A stretch of DNA of 64,000 bases from Treponema bryantii (GCF_036492245.1 NZ_AP025286.1:2356001-2420000), one strand, 5' to 3'. Numbered from the stretch's first letter, positions 54,591 to 64,000 are shown. Notes: generated by a model from the sequence alone, not told the origin. Numbers and translations: made by a program.

Positions 54591-54623
54591 AAAAGAAAAG
54601 GCTTCCTTATTCAGGAAGCCTTT
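54591..54623 (-). terminator. Terminator of tRNA-Leu
   Basis: AAAAGGCTTCC / GGAAGCCTTTT stem immediately after the tRNA 3' end, followed by TTTTCTTTTT on the minus strand. Confidence 0.92.
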
Positions 54624-54705
<82 letters not shown>

Positions 54706-54721
54706 GCGGAATGTGATAATG

Positions 54722-54750
54722 AATATATCAAAAAGAATATTTTATGTCAA
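54722..54750 (-). promoter_or_regulatory. tRNA-Leu promoter
   Basis: TTGACA (54745-54750), 17 bases, TATATT (54722-54727); the -10 and following CATT are the same as in the rRNA promoter. Confidence 0.9.
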
Positions 54751-54876
54751 TGCAAATATCGCATATTTTAAAAATATTTTTTTATTTTTTTCTTTAAAAA
54801 TGGACAAATGGAATCTACACATTTTTGTTTGTATAAGCTATTCTATAATCATAAATAAAATTAAGGAGTAAAAACT

Positions 54877-55722
54877 ATGAAAAAAAACTTACTAGCAGGA
54901 TTGCTTACCTCAGCAATTATAATTCTATCTCTTACAGGTTGTAAAAACAATGTGGATACTGGAACTAGTCCAAAAATTTTGGGCGCATTCTTCGCATCAG
55001 GTAATTGGAGCACCTCTAACGATTTTGATTCTGTTGAACAAAATTATAAAATTACAGAGTTAAACTTAAATCGCGCATCAGATAGATTAGTCTTTAAAAT
55101 CGAAGATCCTGACAAGGATTTCACTGAAATACAATTCAGCCCAGACAAAAATTTTGACTTTTTTTATAATTGGAAAAATATGGATTATTCAACTGCAGAA
55201 GAGGAGGTCTGGGATTATGTTCGTTGTGGATGGAATATTGAAGCCAAATATAAGGTAAACTATATTCAATTTAATCAACCAATTTATGTTAGAGCAATTG
55301 ATAAAAAAGGTAATATAAGTAAAACTTTTACAATTGAAAATATCACAATTACAAATACACCTTATTCTGGTTCTGCACCTAAATTGAATGCAATTTTCTG
55401 TACTAATGCTAATCCATATAATAACGGACCATTCGAAACATGGGAAAGACTTACTACCGTAAACAAATCTTCTTCATATTCTCTCGTTATAGATTTCCAT
55501 GATCCTGATTTTGATGCAAATGAACTCCATTTATCATTTGATATAATTAACACAGAAAATACTCTTACATTCAATCAAAAATATGAATATCAATATTCAA
55601 CCTGGAGTGATGTAAAGTTTTCAGAGTTCCCAACTGGTAATATAACTTTTTCTGCATACATATCTGATAATAAAGGAAACAAAAGTAATATTCTGACTGG
55701 CGAACTCCTGATTGAAGAATAA
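54877..55722 (+). CDS. Lipoprotein of unknown function
   Basis: 281 residues. MKKNLLAGLLTSAIIILSLTGC is a lipoprotein signal (Cys 22), AAGGAG precedes the ATG. Two similar halves follow, each with a block of the type KILGAFFASGNWS / KLNAIFCTNANPY and later SDRLVFKIEDPDKDFTEIQF / SYSLVIDFHDPDFDANELHL, then a strand ending VRAIDKKGNISKTFTIE / SAYISDNKGNKSNILTGELL. This suggests a tandem pair of Ig-like or fibronectin-like beta domains. I do not recognise a family. Single gene with a strong terminator. Confidence 0.85.
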   Translation: MKKNLLAGLLTSAIIILSLTGCKNNVDTGTSPKILGAFFASGNWSTSNDFDSVEQNYKITELNLNRASDRLVFKIEDPDKDFTEIQFSPDKNFDFFYNWKNMDYSTAEEEVWDYVRCGWNIEAKYKVNYIQFNQPIYVRAIDKKGNISKTFTIENITITNTPYSGSAPKLNAIFCTNANPYNNGPFETWERLTTVNKSSSYSLVIDFHDPDFDANELHLSFDIINTENTLTFNQKYEYQYSTWSDVKFSEFPTGNITFSAYISDNKGNKSNILTGELLIEE

Positions 55723-55748
55723 ATATCAGTAAATTATCAAAGCTATCC

Positions 55749-55790
55749 AACAACCAGCTGCAACACTTCCTGCTGCAGCTGGTTGTTTCA
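55749..55790 (+). terminator. Terminator after the lipoprotein gene
   Basis: Perfect 14-bp stem AACAACCAGCTGCA / TGCAGCTGGTTGTT (55749-55762, 55774-55787). The T-run is short, and the hairpin is nearly symmetrical. Confidence 0.8.
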
Positions 55791-55979
55791 TCGTAAAATA
55801 TCTAACAATTTTTACCAAAAATTTTTAAAGTTTTCTAAGACAAATCCCCTACACTATGTTTTTGTACTAAACATACCTAAAAATTTCAAAATAAATTCCT
55901 AAAAATCTTTATTCAATTCTCACAAATTCCACTCTATGATTTGGCTATAAAAAAATGCATCTATTAGGAGGAAAATTAG

Positions 55980-57116
55980 ATGAGAAAAATTTTAAGTATG
56001 CTCGTTACTGTAGCTTTACTTGGAACGGCTCTTGTTTCTTGTTCAAAGAAGCAGGCAGGATCTAGTGCATCTTCTGAAGAAAAGAAGATTAAAATTGGTG
56101 TTTCTATCTGGAGTTCTACTGATACTCTTGGTAGCCAGTGTAAGCGCATCGTAGACGCAGCTGCAAAGGCCCTCGACGTACAGGTTATGTATGTTGATCA
56201 GGGACATATCTCTGAGAACGTAACAAGCTCTGCAGAAACTTTGAGTGCTGCTGGTTGTGACGGTATCATCATCTGTAACTCAGCTTCTGCTGAAATGACT
56301 TCTGTAATCAACACTTGTACACAGAACAAAGTTTACTGTGCACAGTTCTTCCGCATCATCAGTGAAGAAACAAACCCTAACGAATATGCTCTTGCTGCAA
56401 GATCTCCATACTTTGTTGGAGCTGTACACGAGAACGAAGTAGAAAACGGTGAAAAACTCGTAACAATTCTTGCTGAAAAAGGAAATAAGAAAATCGCTCT
56501 TGAAGGCTGGGAAGCTGGTGACGCTACATTCCTTCTCCGCTGGAAGGGATACAAGCAGGGTGTTGAAAAGTGGAATGCTTCACACTCTAACAAAATTGAA
56601 CTTCTTGAACCACAGTACGGTGGAACAACATCTGATACAGGACGTTCTACTGCAGAAGCTATCATCAACGCTAACCCAGACATCGATGCATTGATCGTTG
56701 CTGGTGGTGGTGGAGATACTCTCGTAGGTGCTCTTGCTGCTATTGAATCTATGGGTAAGAAAGGAAAGATCGCTGTAGTTTCTACAGACTTCCTTGCAGA
56801 CCTCGACGAACAGCTTAAGAGCGGTGGTATGGCTGCTGAATCTGGCGGACACTACTGTGACCCACTTATCGCATTCATGCTCGTTTACAATGCAATCAAA
56901 GGAAACTATGCCGTATCAACAAATGGTTTCTATGACGTAAACTTCCCATATCTTTATGTTGCTTCTCCAGAAGACTATGCATCTTATGCTAAGTACTTCG
57001 TAGATGCACTTCCATACAACCAGGAAGAACTTAGAGCTATGGCAGCACTTTCTGAAAAAGAACTTGAAGTTGCAACTGCTAAACTCTCTATTGAAGATGT
57101 AAAGAGCCGCAGATAG
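55980..57116 (+). CDS. Sugar-binding lipoprotein (RbsB/periplasmic-binding family)
   Basis: 378 residues. MRKILSMLVTVALLGTALVSC is a lipoprotein signal (Cys 21). The mature part is a type-I periplasmic-binding fold: KIGVSIWSSTDTLGSQCKRI, AETLSAAGCDGIIICNSASA, GNKKIALEGWEAGDATFLLR, IINANPDIDALIVAGGGGDT. GGAGG precedes the ATG. The ligand is not readable; purine nucleoside or pentose relatives exist. First gene of a four-gene importer; strong codon bias suggests high expression. A terminator right after it would leave binding protein in excess over permease. Confidence 0.93.
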   Translation: MRKILSMLVTVALLGTALVSCSKKQAGSSASSEEKKIKIGVSIWSSTDTLGSQCKRIVDAAAKALDVQVMYVDQGHISENVTSSAETLSAAGCDGIIICNSASAEMTSVINTCTQNKVYCAQFFRIISEETNPNEYALAARSPYFVGAVHENEVENGEKLVTILAEKGNKKIALEGWEAGDATFLLRWKGYKQGVEKWNASHSNKIELLEPQYGGTTSDTGRSTAEAIINANPDIDALIVAGGGGDTLVGALAAIESMGKKGKIAVVSTDFLADLDEQLKSGGMAAESGGHYCDPLIAFMLVYNAIKGNYAVSTNGFYDVNFPYLYVASPEDYASYAKYFVDALPYNQEELRAMAALSEKELEVATAKLSIEDVKSRR

Positions 57117-57138
57117 TCTCTTTTATTAAAAAATATCA

Positions 57139-57176
57139 GGGGAGCAGCACAATTATTTTACTGCTCCCCTTTTTTT
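57139..57176 (+). terminator. Intra-operon terminator/attenuator after the binding protein
   Basis: GGGGAGCAG / CTGCTCCCC (57139-57147, 57161-57169) followed by seven T, between the first and second importer genes. Read-through would feed the downstream genes at lower level. Confidence 0.9.
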
Positions 57177-57189
57177 AGGATGTATAAAG

Positions 57190-58182
57190 ATGGGTGATTT
57201 TGAAAAAGCAATAGCAGGCAACGGACGTTTTGCCTCATTCAAGAAGAGCCGGTATTTTGGTGTTACGACTCTTGTTGTTTTAGCAATCTTGTGCTGGGGA
57301 ATCTTTAAACTCTTATCTCCTCAGAATTTTGGAACACCAAAACTTATGTCTGACTATCTGCAGACAAGTATTCAGTATGCCGTTGGCGGCTGTGGATTTT
57401 ACTTTATTGTTGTAATGGGACTTTTTGATTTCTCCATTGGAGCAAACATTGTTCTTTCATCAATGGTAGGTGTTTTACTCTCAAGACACCTTGGCTATGT
57501 TGGCCTTATTGGCGGAACCTTACTTACTGGTGCTTTAATAGGTTCTTTTAATGGATTTTTTTATTCTAAGCTTAGGATCCCTTCGATGATTGTAACCGTA
57601 GGTCTTATGCTTATTCTCGAAAGTGTTGCAAATTATGTTGTACGTCTTGATACATCCGGATTCCCTGGAAAATTGACTAATGCTAATATCCTGGCATTCA
57701 ATCACGCACCATGGAATTATATTGTTGCATTCAGTGCATTCTTACTGATGGTATTCATTTTAAGATTCACAAGAATCGGAACTTACTGTAACGCCATCGG
57801 AAGCAATGAGCTTGTTGCAAAGAACATGGGTATCAGCGTAGAAAAATATAAATTTATCGGATTTGTTCTTCTTCACTTCTTCGTAGGTATTATGGCTCTC
57901 CTGACTGTAAGCTACGGAAAAGGAATTCTGGCTGTTACCGGAATGACAAGTATGGACCGCAACTTTAAACCTTTGATGGGAACCTTCTTCGGTATCGCCT
58001 TCAAAAAATATGGCTGTCCGGTTACTGCTATTGTAATCGGTGAGTTCATTATTACTATGATATTTAATGGCCTTGTTGCTCTTGATGTACCTACAACAAT
58101 CAATGACTTTGTTACTGGTGCAGTTCTCCTTGCAATTGTAACTCTTACCAACCGCGGTAAGATTGGCAGTGTAATTAAATAA
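57190..58182 (+). CDS. RbsC-type sugar ABC permease, first
   Basis: 330 residues with about nine hydrophobic segments. GGCGFYFIVVMGLFDFSIGA and GGTLLTGALIGSFNGFFYSK with RIPSMIVTVGLMLI match the RbsC/branched-transport permease family. NVHG-like FYSKLRIPS is typical. AGGA lies 9 bases before the ATG. Works with the second permease as a likely heterodimer. Confidence 0.94.
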   Translation: MGDFEKAIAGNGRFASFKKSRYFGVTTLVVLAILCWGIFKLLSPQNFGTPKLMSDYLQTSIQYAVGGCGFYFIVVMGLFDFSIGANIVLSSMVGVLLSRHLGYVGLIGGTLLTGALIGSFNGFFYSKLRIPSMIVTVGLMLILESVANYVVRLDTSGFPGKLTNANILAFNHAPWNYIVAFSAFLLMVFILRFTRIGTYCNAIGSNELVAKNMGISVEKYKFIGFVLLHFFVGIMALLTVSYGKGILAVTGMTSMDRNFKPLMGTFFGIAFKKYGCPVTAIVIGEFIITMIFNGLVALDVPTTINDFVTGAVLLAIVTLTNRGKIGSVIK

Positions 58183-58196
58183 GTGGAGGGATGCAA

Positions 58197-59693
58197 ATGA
58201 GTCAGGTACTTTTAAAAGCAGAAAACATAAACAAATATTTTGGTGCGACACATGCAGTTGCCGATCTTAATCTGGAGTTATTTACCGGTGAGATTCATGG
58301 TCTGATTGGTGAAAATGGTTCTGGAAAATCAACCTTCAGCTCCATGCTGTGTGGTATTCATACAATTTCAAGCGGAACATTAACTCTGATTGGAAAAGAA
58401 ATCAAACCAAAAAGTCAGGTTGAAGCAAACAAACTTGGTATTTCTATTATCGTTCAGGAAATGGGAACTCTGCCAGGTCTTACTGTTGCAGAAAATCTTT
58501 TCCTTGGAGAAGAAGACAGATTCATGCACGGAATTGTAAAAGATTCCAGAGCAATGAATAAAGAAGCTCAGAAACTTTTGGATTCTTATGGTTTTAATCA
58601 TATTAAAGCTTCAAAAATGATTGACCACTATTCTTTTGAGGAACGCAAGCTTGTTGAAATTGTAAAGGCAACTTACTTTAATCCAAAGATTCTTGTTGTA
58701 GATGAAACTACAACTGCCCTGAGTCACGACGGACGTCAGGAACTTTTTAAGGTTATGAACAAAACCCGCGAAATGGGTTCAACCGTAATCTTTATTTCAC
58801 ACGACCTTGATGAAGTTCTTGAACATACAGACCGCGTATCAGTTCTTCGTGACGGTGTTCTGGTAAGAACTCTGAATACACAGGAAGTTACAACCGATGA
58901 CCTTAAACGCGAAATGGTTGGCCGTGAACTTAAAAACAAGTATTACCGCACTGACTACGACGAAGAAGTTTCCAACGAAGTTGTTCTTTCTCTTAATGAT
59001 GTAAGTGTTCCAGGCGAGTTCGATAACATCAATCTTGATTTACACAAAGGTGAAATTATCGGAATCGGTGGACTTTCGGAATGTGGTATGCACGAAATCG
59101 GAAAAGCAATTTTTGGTGCATCCTATAACAGAAAAGGAAAAGTTATCTTAAAGAATGGCTACGAGGTAAACAGTATTCCGGGTGCAATCAAGCATAGTAT
59201 CGCTTATGCTTCTAAGGACCGCGATAACGAATCTATAGTTATTGCAGATTCTATCGGCGACAATATTATTCTTCCGTCTCTGGATGATCTTTCTAAAAAA
59301 GGTTTCCTGAATCTGAAAGCAGCTGCAAGTTTTGCCCAGAAGTTCGCAGTACAGATGAGTACAAAGATGACTGGAATTAAACAGTATGTTTCTGAACTTT
59401 CGGGAGGAAATAAACAGAAGGTTGTTCTTGCCCGCTGGATTGGAAAAGATTCTGATATTCTGATTCTGGACAGCCCTACCCGAGGTATTGATGTACGCGT
59501 AAAAGCTGATATTTATACCTTGATGAGTGAACTCAAAAAACAGGGTAAATCAATCATTATGATTTCGGAAGAGTTGCCAGAACTTTTGGGTATGAGTGAC
59601 CGCATCTTTATTATGAAGGACGGCAAGTTCAATGGTGAGTTTAAACGCAGCCGCGAACTTGGAGAAAAAGACCTCATTGCAAAGATGATTTAA
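58197..59693 (+). CDS. RbsA-type sugar ABC ATPase (two ATPase halves)
   Basis: 498 residues from the ATG at 58197, since GGAGGG ends right before the ATG at 58191 but has proper spacing to 58197. First half: Walker A GENGSGKST, a degenerate signature YSFEERKLVEI, Walker B ILVVDETTTAL. Second half: degenerate Walker A GIGGLSECGMHEIG, intact signature LSGGNKQKVVLARWIG, Walker B ILILDSPTRGIDV. This uneven pair is normal for RbsA-type proteins. Lies between the two permease genes. Confidence 0.95.
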   Translation: MSQVLLKAENINKYFGATHAVADLNLELFTGEIHGLIGENGSGKSTFSSMLCGIHTISSGTLTLIGKEIKPKSQVEANKLGISIIVQEMGTLPGLTVAENLFLGEEDRFMHGIVKDSRAMNKEAQKLLDSYGFNHIKASKMIDHYSFEERKLVEIVKATYFNPKILVVDETTTALSHDGRQELFKVMNKTREMGSTVIFISHDLDEVLEHTDRVSVLRDGVLVRTLNTQEVTTDDLKREMVGRELKNKYYRTDYDEEVSNEVVLSLNDVSVPGEFDNINLDLHKGEIIGIGGLSECGMHEIGKAIFGASYNRKGKVILKNGYEVNSIPGAIKHSIAYASKDRDNESIVIADSIGDNIILPSLDDLSKKGFLNLKAAASFAQKFAVQMSTKMTGIKQYVSELSGGNKQKVVLARWIGKDSDILILDSPTRGIDVRVKADIYTLMSELKKQGKSIIMISEELPELLGMSDRIFIMKDGKFNGEFKRSRELGEKDLIAKMI

Positions 59694-59706
59694 TCAGGAG
59701 AAAAGT

Positions 59707-60693
59707 ATGACAAATCAAATCGCATTTAAAGCAGAAAAAAAGATTACACAAGATGATTTGGCAAAAAAAGCAAAGAAACGGGAGCTGTTTTCTAACTTTG
59801 GTCCTTTATTTGGCTTTATCGGAATTATCTTATTATTTTCAATATTGACTGGCGGAAAAATTGTTCAGCCTAAAAACCTAAGCCTTATGCTTAGTCAGGT
59901 CTTTGTTTTGATGACCTGCTGCAGCGGTGTATTTTTGATAATGACAGTCGGAGGCCTTGATTTCTCTCAGGGATCTGTTCTCGGTCTTTCATCAATAATT
60001 TTCTGCTGGGTTTCAATGTACAGCATACCGCTTGCAGTAATTGCTTCAGTTGCTGCCGGAGCTTTAATGGGTGCCTTCAACGGCTTCTTCCATGTTAAGT
60101 TCAAGATTGCATCTTTTATCGTAACAATGTGTTCACAATATTTCTTCAGAGGTCTGTGTAAATACATTACAACAGCAGGACCTGTTCCTGCCAGCTATAA
60201 TGTACTTTCTTTGGATCAGACCTGGTTCAAATTCCTTCTGATGGGAATTGTACTTATTGTTGTATTTGTTATCTGGCATTTTACAAGAGTCGGACCAGAT
60301 TTAAGGGCAATTGGTGCGGGCGAAACTGCTGCAAGATTTTCTGGATGTCGACCGGATTTAAAAAAGTTTTTAGTTTATGTAAGTGCAGGAGCAATTACAG
60401 GATTTGCTTCGTTTATCAACGTTGTTCATGTAGGTGCCATAACTGGTACTGCAGGACGTCAGCTTGAAACACAGATTCTTATTGCACTTGTATTAGGTGG
60501 AATGCCGATTTCCGGTGGAGCAAAAGCACGGTTCTCAAATATCATTCTGGGAACCCTTACCTACTGTGTCCTCGAAAAATCGCTTCCTATGGTTTTCCCA
60601 GTGGCAGCAACACAGCAGCTTGTGAAAGGTATAATCTTTTTGATTGTAGTAGCATTAACTATTGATCATGAATCATTAAAGGTTATTAAGTAG
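59707..60693 (+). CDS. RbsC-type sugar ABC permease, second
   Basis: 328 residues. VGGLDFSQGSVLGLSSIIFC, GALMGAFNGFFHVKFKIASF and ALVLGGMPISGGAKARFSNI are RbsC-family blocks. It differs clearly from the first permease, so the transporter is probably a heterodimer. CAGGAG precedes the ATG. Last gene; terminator follows. Confidence 0.94.
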   Translation: MTNQIAFKAEKKITQDDLAKKAKKRELFSNFGPLFGFIGIILLFSILTGGKIVQPKNLSLMLSQVFVLMTCCSGVFLIMTVGGLDFSQGSVLGLSSIIFCWVSMYSIPLAVIASVAAGALMGAFNGFFHVKFKIASFIVTMCSQYFFRGLCKYITTAGPVPASYNVLSLDQTWFKFLLMGIVLIVVFVIWHFTRVGPDLRAIGAGETAARFSGCRPDLKKFLVYVSAGAITGFASFINVVHVGAITGTAGRQLETQILIALVLGGMPISGGAKARFSNIILGTLTYCVLEKSLPMVFPVAATQQLVKGIIFLIVVALTIDHESLKVIK

Positions 60694-60723
60694 AACTTCA
60701 GTTGCTTGTAAAACGTTTTTTTG

Positions 60724-60765
60724 TGGCAGTGCCGGTTTTCCTTCTCCGGCACTGCCATTTTTTTT
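60724..60765 (+). terminator. Terminator of the Rbs-type operon
   Basis: TGGCAGTGCCGG / CCGGCACTGCCA (60724-60735, 60746-60757) followed by eight T on the plus strand. Confidence 0.93.
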
Positions 60766-60768
60766 AAC

Positions 60769-61254
60769 TTATTTCTTTCCGGTAGTCACACCAGCTTTCT
60801 GCAATGTTAATTTGCTGTCGATTTTATCGTCATACAAGAATTCTACTGTAACCTCAGAAACAGGTTTAGCAACAACCTTGTAAACAAGCACACCTTTATT
60901 GGGAACTCCAGCCTTGATATTTACAAGAGTTTTATACTCTTTTGAAATTTCAAGCCAGTAATTAGCTGCTGGAGAATTATCAATAACGGCCATAACAAGA
61001 CCAGGAATATTTACATCAGATGTAAAGTTATAATGTACTTCAATAGTATCACCTGGAACCGGCATATTGTTCTTAAAGTATTTTGTAAATACTGCCGGTG
61101 TCTTATTCTGGTAATTAACACCATAAGGATTCTTAACAATTTCAATTGTCTTGACTTCGCTATCACCAAGATCAATTACCAGTGTTTTTGGTGCCGCAAC
61201 AGCTGCTACCGTAAACAGTGCAGAAATAAGGGTAACGAGAAATAATTTTTTCAC
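60769..61254 (-). CDS. Secreted protein of unknown function
   Basis: 161 residues. Signal peptide MKKLFLVTLISALFTVAAVA, cut probably after AVAA. The mature part is beta-rich (TLVIDLGDSEVKTIEIVKNP, PGDTIEVHYNFTSDVNIPGL, YKTLVNIKAGVPNKGVLVYK) and ends with a Lys-rich tail. No family recognised; an Ig-like fold is likely. Its ATG is 22 bases after the stop of the other secreted gene (61277-61849); same operon. Confidence 0.8.
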   Translation of the reverse strand: MKKLFLVTLISALFTVAAVAAPKTLVIDLGDSEVKTIEIVKNPYGVNYQNKTPAVFTKYFKNNMPVPGDTIEVHYNFTSDVNIPGLVMAVIDNSPAANYWLEISKEYKTLVNIKAGVPNKGVLVYKVVAKPVSEVTVEFLYDDKIDSKLTLQKAGVTTGKK

Positions 61255-61276
61255 AATCTTACTTCTTTGATTGATT

Positions 61277-61849
61277 TTATGGCAGGAAAGTGATTTTCTT
61301 AACTGTGATGATTACTGTATCATCACCTTTATCATTTCCATTTCCGTTTCCAGCCCACTGCCATGAATTAGCAAGGACACCAATACGAACTGCTTTTCCA
61401 GATTTTCCAGTAAGATCAATAGTTCTAGTAATTGTTCCGCTTGGCTCCTCTGCATCAACCCAGTCAAGTGGCTGACCACCGTTAAAGAAGGTCGCTCCTG
61501 ATCCAAAATATTTTATACCAAACTTTGGCATAACTTCCGGTTTTTCCCATGAACCAGTTTTGTATTCAAATTCAATTTCACATGAAGAATAATCTTTTAA
61601 ATTAATTCCTGTCTTTCCATTTATATTGAAAGTATATCCACCTCCACCATATCTGTACATAGCTGTATATGTTACAGATCCATCTTCACCATAAACTCCA
61701 TCTGCCAAGGTAGCATCGGTTCCCCAGCGTGTGCTTTCTGAGAAAGTAACTGAGATTGGTTCTACAGGTGCTGCATTCTTTTTTGGCGCAGCAAAAAGAG
61801 ATCCAGCGAACAACATCATTGAGACAAAAATGAGACTTGTTTTTTTCAT
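61277..61849 (-). CDS. Secreted beta-rich protein, possibly carbohydrate-binding
   Basis: 190 residues. Signal peptide MKKTSLIFVSMMLFAGSLFA. The mature part has aromatic and Gly-rich strands (YRYGGGGYTFNINGKTGINL, CEIEFEYKTGSWEKPEVMPK, TRTIDLTGKSGKAVRIGVLA) in the style of CBM-like jelly rolls, with WQWAG near the end. AGGAG precedes the ATG. Family not secured. First gene of a two-gene operon. Confidence 0.82.
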   Translation of the reverse strand: MKKTSLIFVSMMLFAGSLFAAPKKNAAPVEPISVTFSESTRWGTDATLADGVYGEDGSVTYTAMYRYGGGGYTFNINGKTGINLKDYSSCEIEFEYKTGSWEKPEVMPKFGIKYFGSGATFFNGGQPLDWVDAEEPSGTITRTIDLTGKSGKAVRIGVLANSWQWAGNGNGNDKGDDTVIITVKKITFLP

Positions 61850-61997
61850 AAAATACTCCTAATTTTTTTTATTTATTAAATTATAAAACCAAATTAAGAG
61901 AAAGCAATGAAAACATGGGGTAAATGACCAAAGATAAGAACAACCTCCGAATCGGTTAATTCTCTTATTCAGTCAAATCCCCTAGAAGAAAAAGGTT

Positions 61998-64000
61998 TTA
62001 CAGGTTATTCAATCCGCCAACTTTAAGCTGGAAGTGGCTGAATTCCATAGAGAAGCTTGCACGGCCCTGTGTAGCAGAACGGAGATTTGTAGTAAATCCG
62101 AACATGTTTGCCATAGGTGCCTGAGCATGAATAACTTCACCAGTAGTCTTAGAATCCTGGCCCATAATGTTTCCACCACGCTGAGAAAGCTGGCTTGATG
62201 CAGGTCCCACAAATTCTTTAGGACATGCAATATCAACATTCATTACAGGCTCGAGGATTACAGGATTTGCAGCATTACATGCCTTATCAAATACCTGTGC
62301 AGCACAAGCTTCAAAAGCAAAAGTTGTAGAAGTAAGCTCGTTATAATTGATAGCAGTTACCTTTACACCAACATCAGTACAAGGGTAGCCGTATTTAATT
62401 CCAGAATTGAGAGATGACATAAAGCCATTCTTGATTGCTTCAATAATTTCATCAGGAACTTCTGCATGACGGCAGGTAATTTCAAAGCTGTTTCCACTAC
62501 CCTGTTCACGCTGTTCAACTGTAATTGTAAGTCCGGCTGTATTTTCTTTTCCGGCAAGTACGCGGCTGAACTCTTCTGTAGCTTCGGCAGTACCGCTTAC
62601 AGACTCGCGGTAAGTAACCTGAGGTGCTCCTACGTTACACTTTACGCCAAAATCATCGCGCATACGAGTAACAAGAACATCGAGATGAAGCTCACCCATA
62701 CCAGAAATAATAAGCTGACCGGTTTCTGCATCTTCATGACTTGTAAATGTCGGGTCTTCGCGGCTGAGGATTTCGAGAGTTTCGTTCATCTTATCCTTTT
62801 CGCTCATAGATTCCGGCTCAAGTGCAACAGAAATTACAGGCTGAGGGAACTTAGGCTGCTCGAGAAGAATTGGGAATGCTTCTGTTCCAATAGAGTCACC
62901 AGTCTGAGCAAGCTTAAGACCAATAAATACTGCGATATCGCCGGCACTTACTGAATCGCAAGGCTCACTCTTATTAGCATGCATTCGCAAAATGCGGTTT
63001 ACACGTTCGCGCTTTTTCTTATTGATATTGAAAATCTGAGTTCCGGCCTGAATCTTTCCTGAGTACATGCGGACATAGCACAAAGGTCCCATTTCGCGGT
63101 CATACTGAATCTTAAACACAAGACCGAGAGGCATTTTTGAAACATCTGTTGGAACATCAACAGTTTCTTCTTCATCCTTCTTAATACGGATTCCCTTTGC
63201 AGGAGGAATGTCGAGTGGACTTGGAAGATAATCGATTACAGCATCGATAAGTGGCTGAACCCCCTGATTGTGGCGGGCAGATCCCATTACAAAAGGAACG
63301 AAAGTACGTGCAATTGTTCCCTTACGGATAGCAGCCTTAAGCTGATCTACGCTGATGTCGCCGCCTTCAAGGTAGATTTCCATCAAAGCGTCGTCGCTGC
63401 CGGCAACCATTTCAACAAGCTTTTCACGCCATTCATTTGCCTGGTCGAGACGGCTTGCATCAACATCAGTTATATCAAAAGTTTCGCCTTCATCATCTTC
63501 ATGCCAGCGGATTTCTTTCATATTAAGAAGGTCAATTACACCTTCAAAATCCTGGCCTTCTCCAATTGGAATCTGGAGTGCAAGACAGTCTACGCCGAAC
63601 TTTTCGTGAACATCTTCCATTGAGCCAAAGAAATCAGCACCAATGCGATCCATTTTATTCATAAAACAAAGGCGAGGTACTGAGAATTCGTCGGCCTGCT
63701 TCCATACAGTTTCTGTCTGTGGCTGAACTCCGTCTACTGCACAGATAACTGCAACCGCGCCGTCGAGAACACGCAGAGAACGCTCAACCTCGGCAGTAAA
63801 GTCTACGTGGCCTGGTGTATCAATAATATTTATCTGATGATCTTTCCAGTAAGTTGTTGTGGCTGCAGAACAGATTGTAATTCCACGCTCCTGCTCCTGA
63901 GCCATCCAGTCCATTGTTGCCTGGCCGTCGTCAATTTCTCCAATCTTATGAATCTTACCTGTATAATAGAGAATACGTTCTGTAGTTGTAGTTTTTCCAG
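61998..64000 (-). CDS. fusA: Elongation factor G (5' end beyond window)
   Basis: Translocase GTPase of the ribosome. The frame is open to the right edge; an internal ATG at 63914 is not the start, because the upstream codons continue the G domain with [20 protein letters not shown]. The G2 and G3 motifs [14 protein letters not shown] and [14 protein letters not shown], the G4 NKMDRIG and the later domains ([20 protein letters not shown]) are intact. About 667 residues are in the window. Spirochaetes commonly have two EF-G copies; which one this is cannot be decided here. Confidence 0.97.
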   Translation of the reverse strand, partial: GKTTTTERILYYTGKIHKIGEIDDGQATMDWMAQEQERGITICSAATTTYWKDHQINIIDTPGHVDFTAEVERSLRVLDGAVAVICAVDGVQPQTETVWKQADEFSVPRLCFMNKMDRIGADFFGSMEDVHEKFGVDCLALQIPIGEGQDFEGVIDLLNMKEIRWHEDDEGETFDITDVDASRLDQANEWREKLVEMVAGSDDALMEIYLEGGDISVDQLKAAIRKGTIARTFVPFVMGSARHNQGVQPLIDAVIDYLPSPLDIPPAKGIRIKKDEEETVDVPTDVSKMPLGLVFKIQYDREMGPLCYVRMYSGKIQAGTQIFNINKKKRERVNRILRMHANKSEPCDSVSAGDIAVFIGLKLAQTGDSIGTEAFPILLEQPKFPQPVISVALEPESMSEKDKMNETLEILSREDPTFTSHEDAETGQLIISGMGELHLDVLVTRMRDDFGVKCNVGAPQVTYRESVSGTAEATEEFSRVLAGKENTAGLTITVEQREQGSGNSFEITCRHAEVPDEIIEAIKNGFMSSLNSGIKYGYPCTDVGVKVTAINYNELTSTTFAFEACAAQVFDKACNAANPVILEPVMNVDIACPKEFVGPASSQLSQRGGNIMGQDSKTTGEVIHAQAPMANMFGFTTNLRSATQGRASFSMEFSHFQLKVGGLNNL

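Overview
The window looks like a chromosomal segment of a spirochaete, most likely a gut or rumen Treponema. The evidence is indirect: an EarP-type EF-P rhamnosyltransferase, a ribosomal operon (rpsP-khpA-rimM-trmD-rplS) followed by flagellar FliK-like and FlhB-like genes and yraN, many lipoproteins and sugar-ABC importers, moderately low GC, and a 16S-23S-5S operon with no tRNA in the 16S-23S spacer. The genus was not confirmed by alignment. Most genes lie on the minus strand. Plus-strand genes are a membrane protein (29.2 kb), an AraC regulator (36.9 kb), a lipoprotein (54.9 kb) and an Rbs-type sugar operon (56-60.7 kb).

Layout. 1-6 kb: earP (runs off the left edge), small hypotheticals, yraN, FlhB-tail and FliK-like genes, then rplS, trmD, rimM, khpA and rpsP. 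6-9.8 kb: argH with a polar amino-acid ABC importer. 9.9-23.2 kb: a large carbohydrate-import locus with two permease pairs, a conventional solute-binding lipoprotein, a giant membrane-anchored binding protein with carbohydrate-binding-like modules, an NHL/TPR protein, a Yip1-like membrane protein and an 891-residue DUF5696-like protein. It has no ATPase of its own; a MalK/UgpC-type ATPase at 52.5-53.6 kb is the obvious candidate partner. 23.3-25 kb: a PadR / HAAS-DUF4097 / PspC envelope-stress-like operon. 25.2-29 kb: the sodium-pumping oxaloacetate decarboxylase OadGAB, whose alpha subunit carries two biotin domains. 30-33.2 kb: lysC and dapB with a secreted beta-propeller gene between them. 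33.3-36.7 kb: an outer-membrane barrel protein and a three-gene ABC-2 exporter. 36.9-38.6 kb: AraC regulator and NudC, overlapping tail to tail. 38.7-44.2 kb: tRNA-Val debris, tRNA-Val and the rRNA operon with a strong promoter and phased A-tracts. 44.9-52.4 kb: membrane LuxR protein, S41 and M13 peptidases, stomatin/NfeD pair, RNase II-like exonuclease. 52.5-55.7 kb: sugar ATPase, DUF554 protein, tRNA-Leu, lipoprotein. 56-60.7 kb: RbsB-C-A-C-type importer. 60.8-64 kb: two secreted orphans and fusA (runs off the right edge).

The signal no gene explains is a family of six dispersed palindromes of roughly 50 bases (A-F in the feature list). They keep two unpaired blocks, CCGTTAAAA and TTTTAGG, while the bases of the stems change in a compensating way. 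Three copies sit on or right after stop codons, one of them encoding the end of an ABC ATPase. Two copies sit inside duplicated pieces of the adjacent tRNA-Val gene. Several other palindromic repeat families are interspersed, one of them in frame inside earP.
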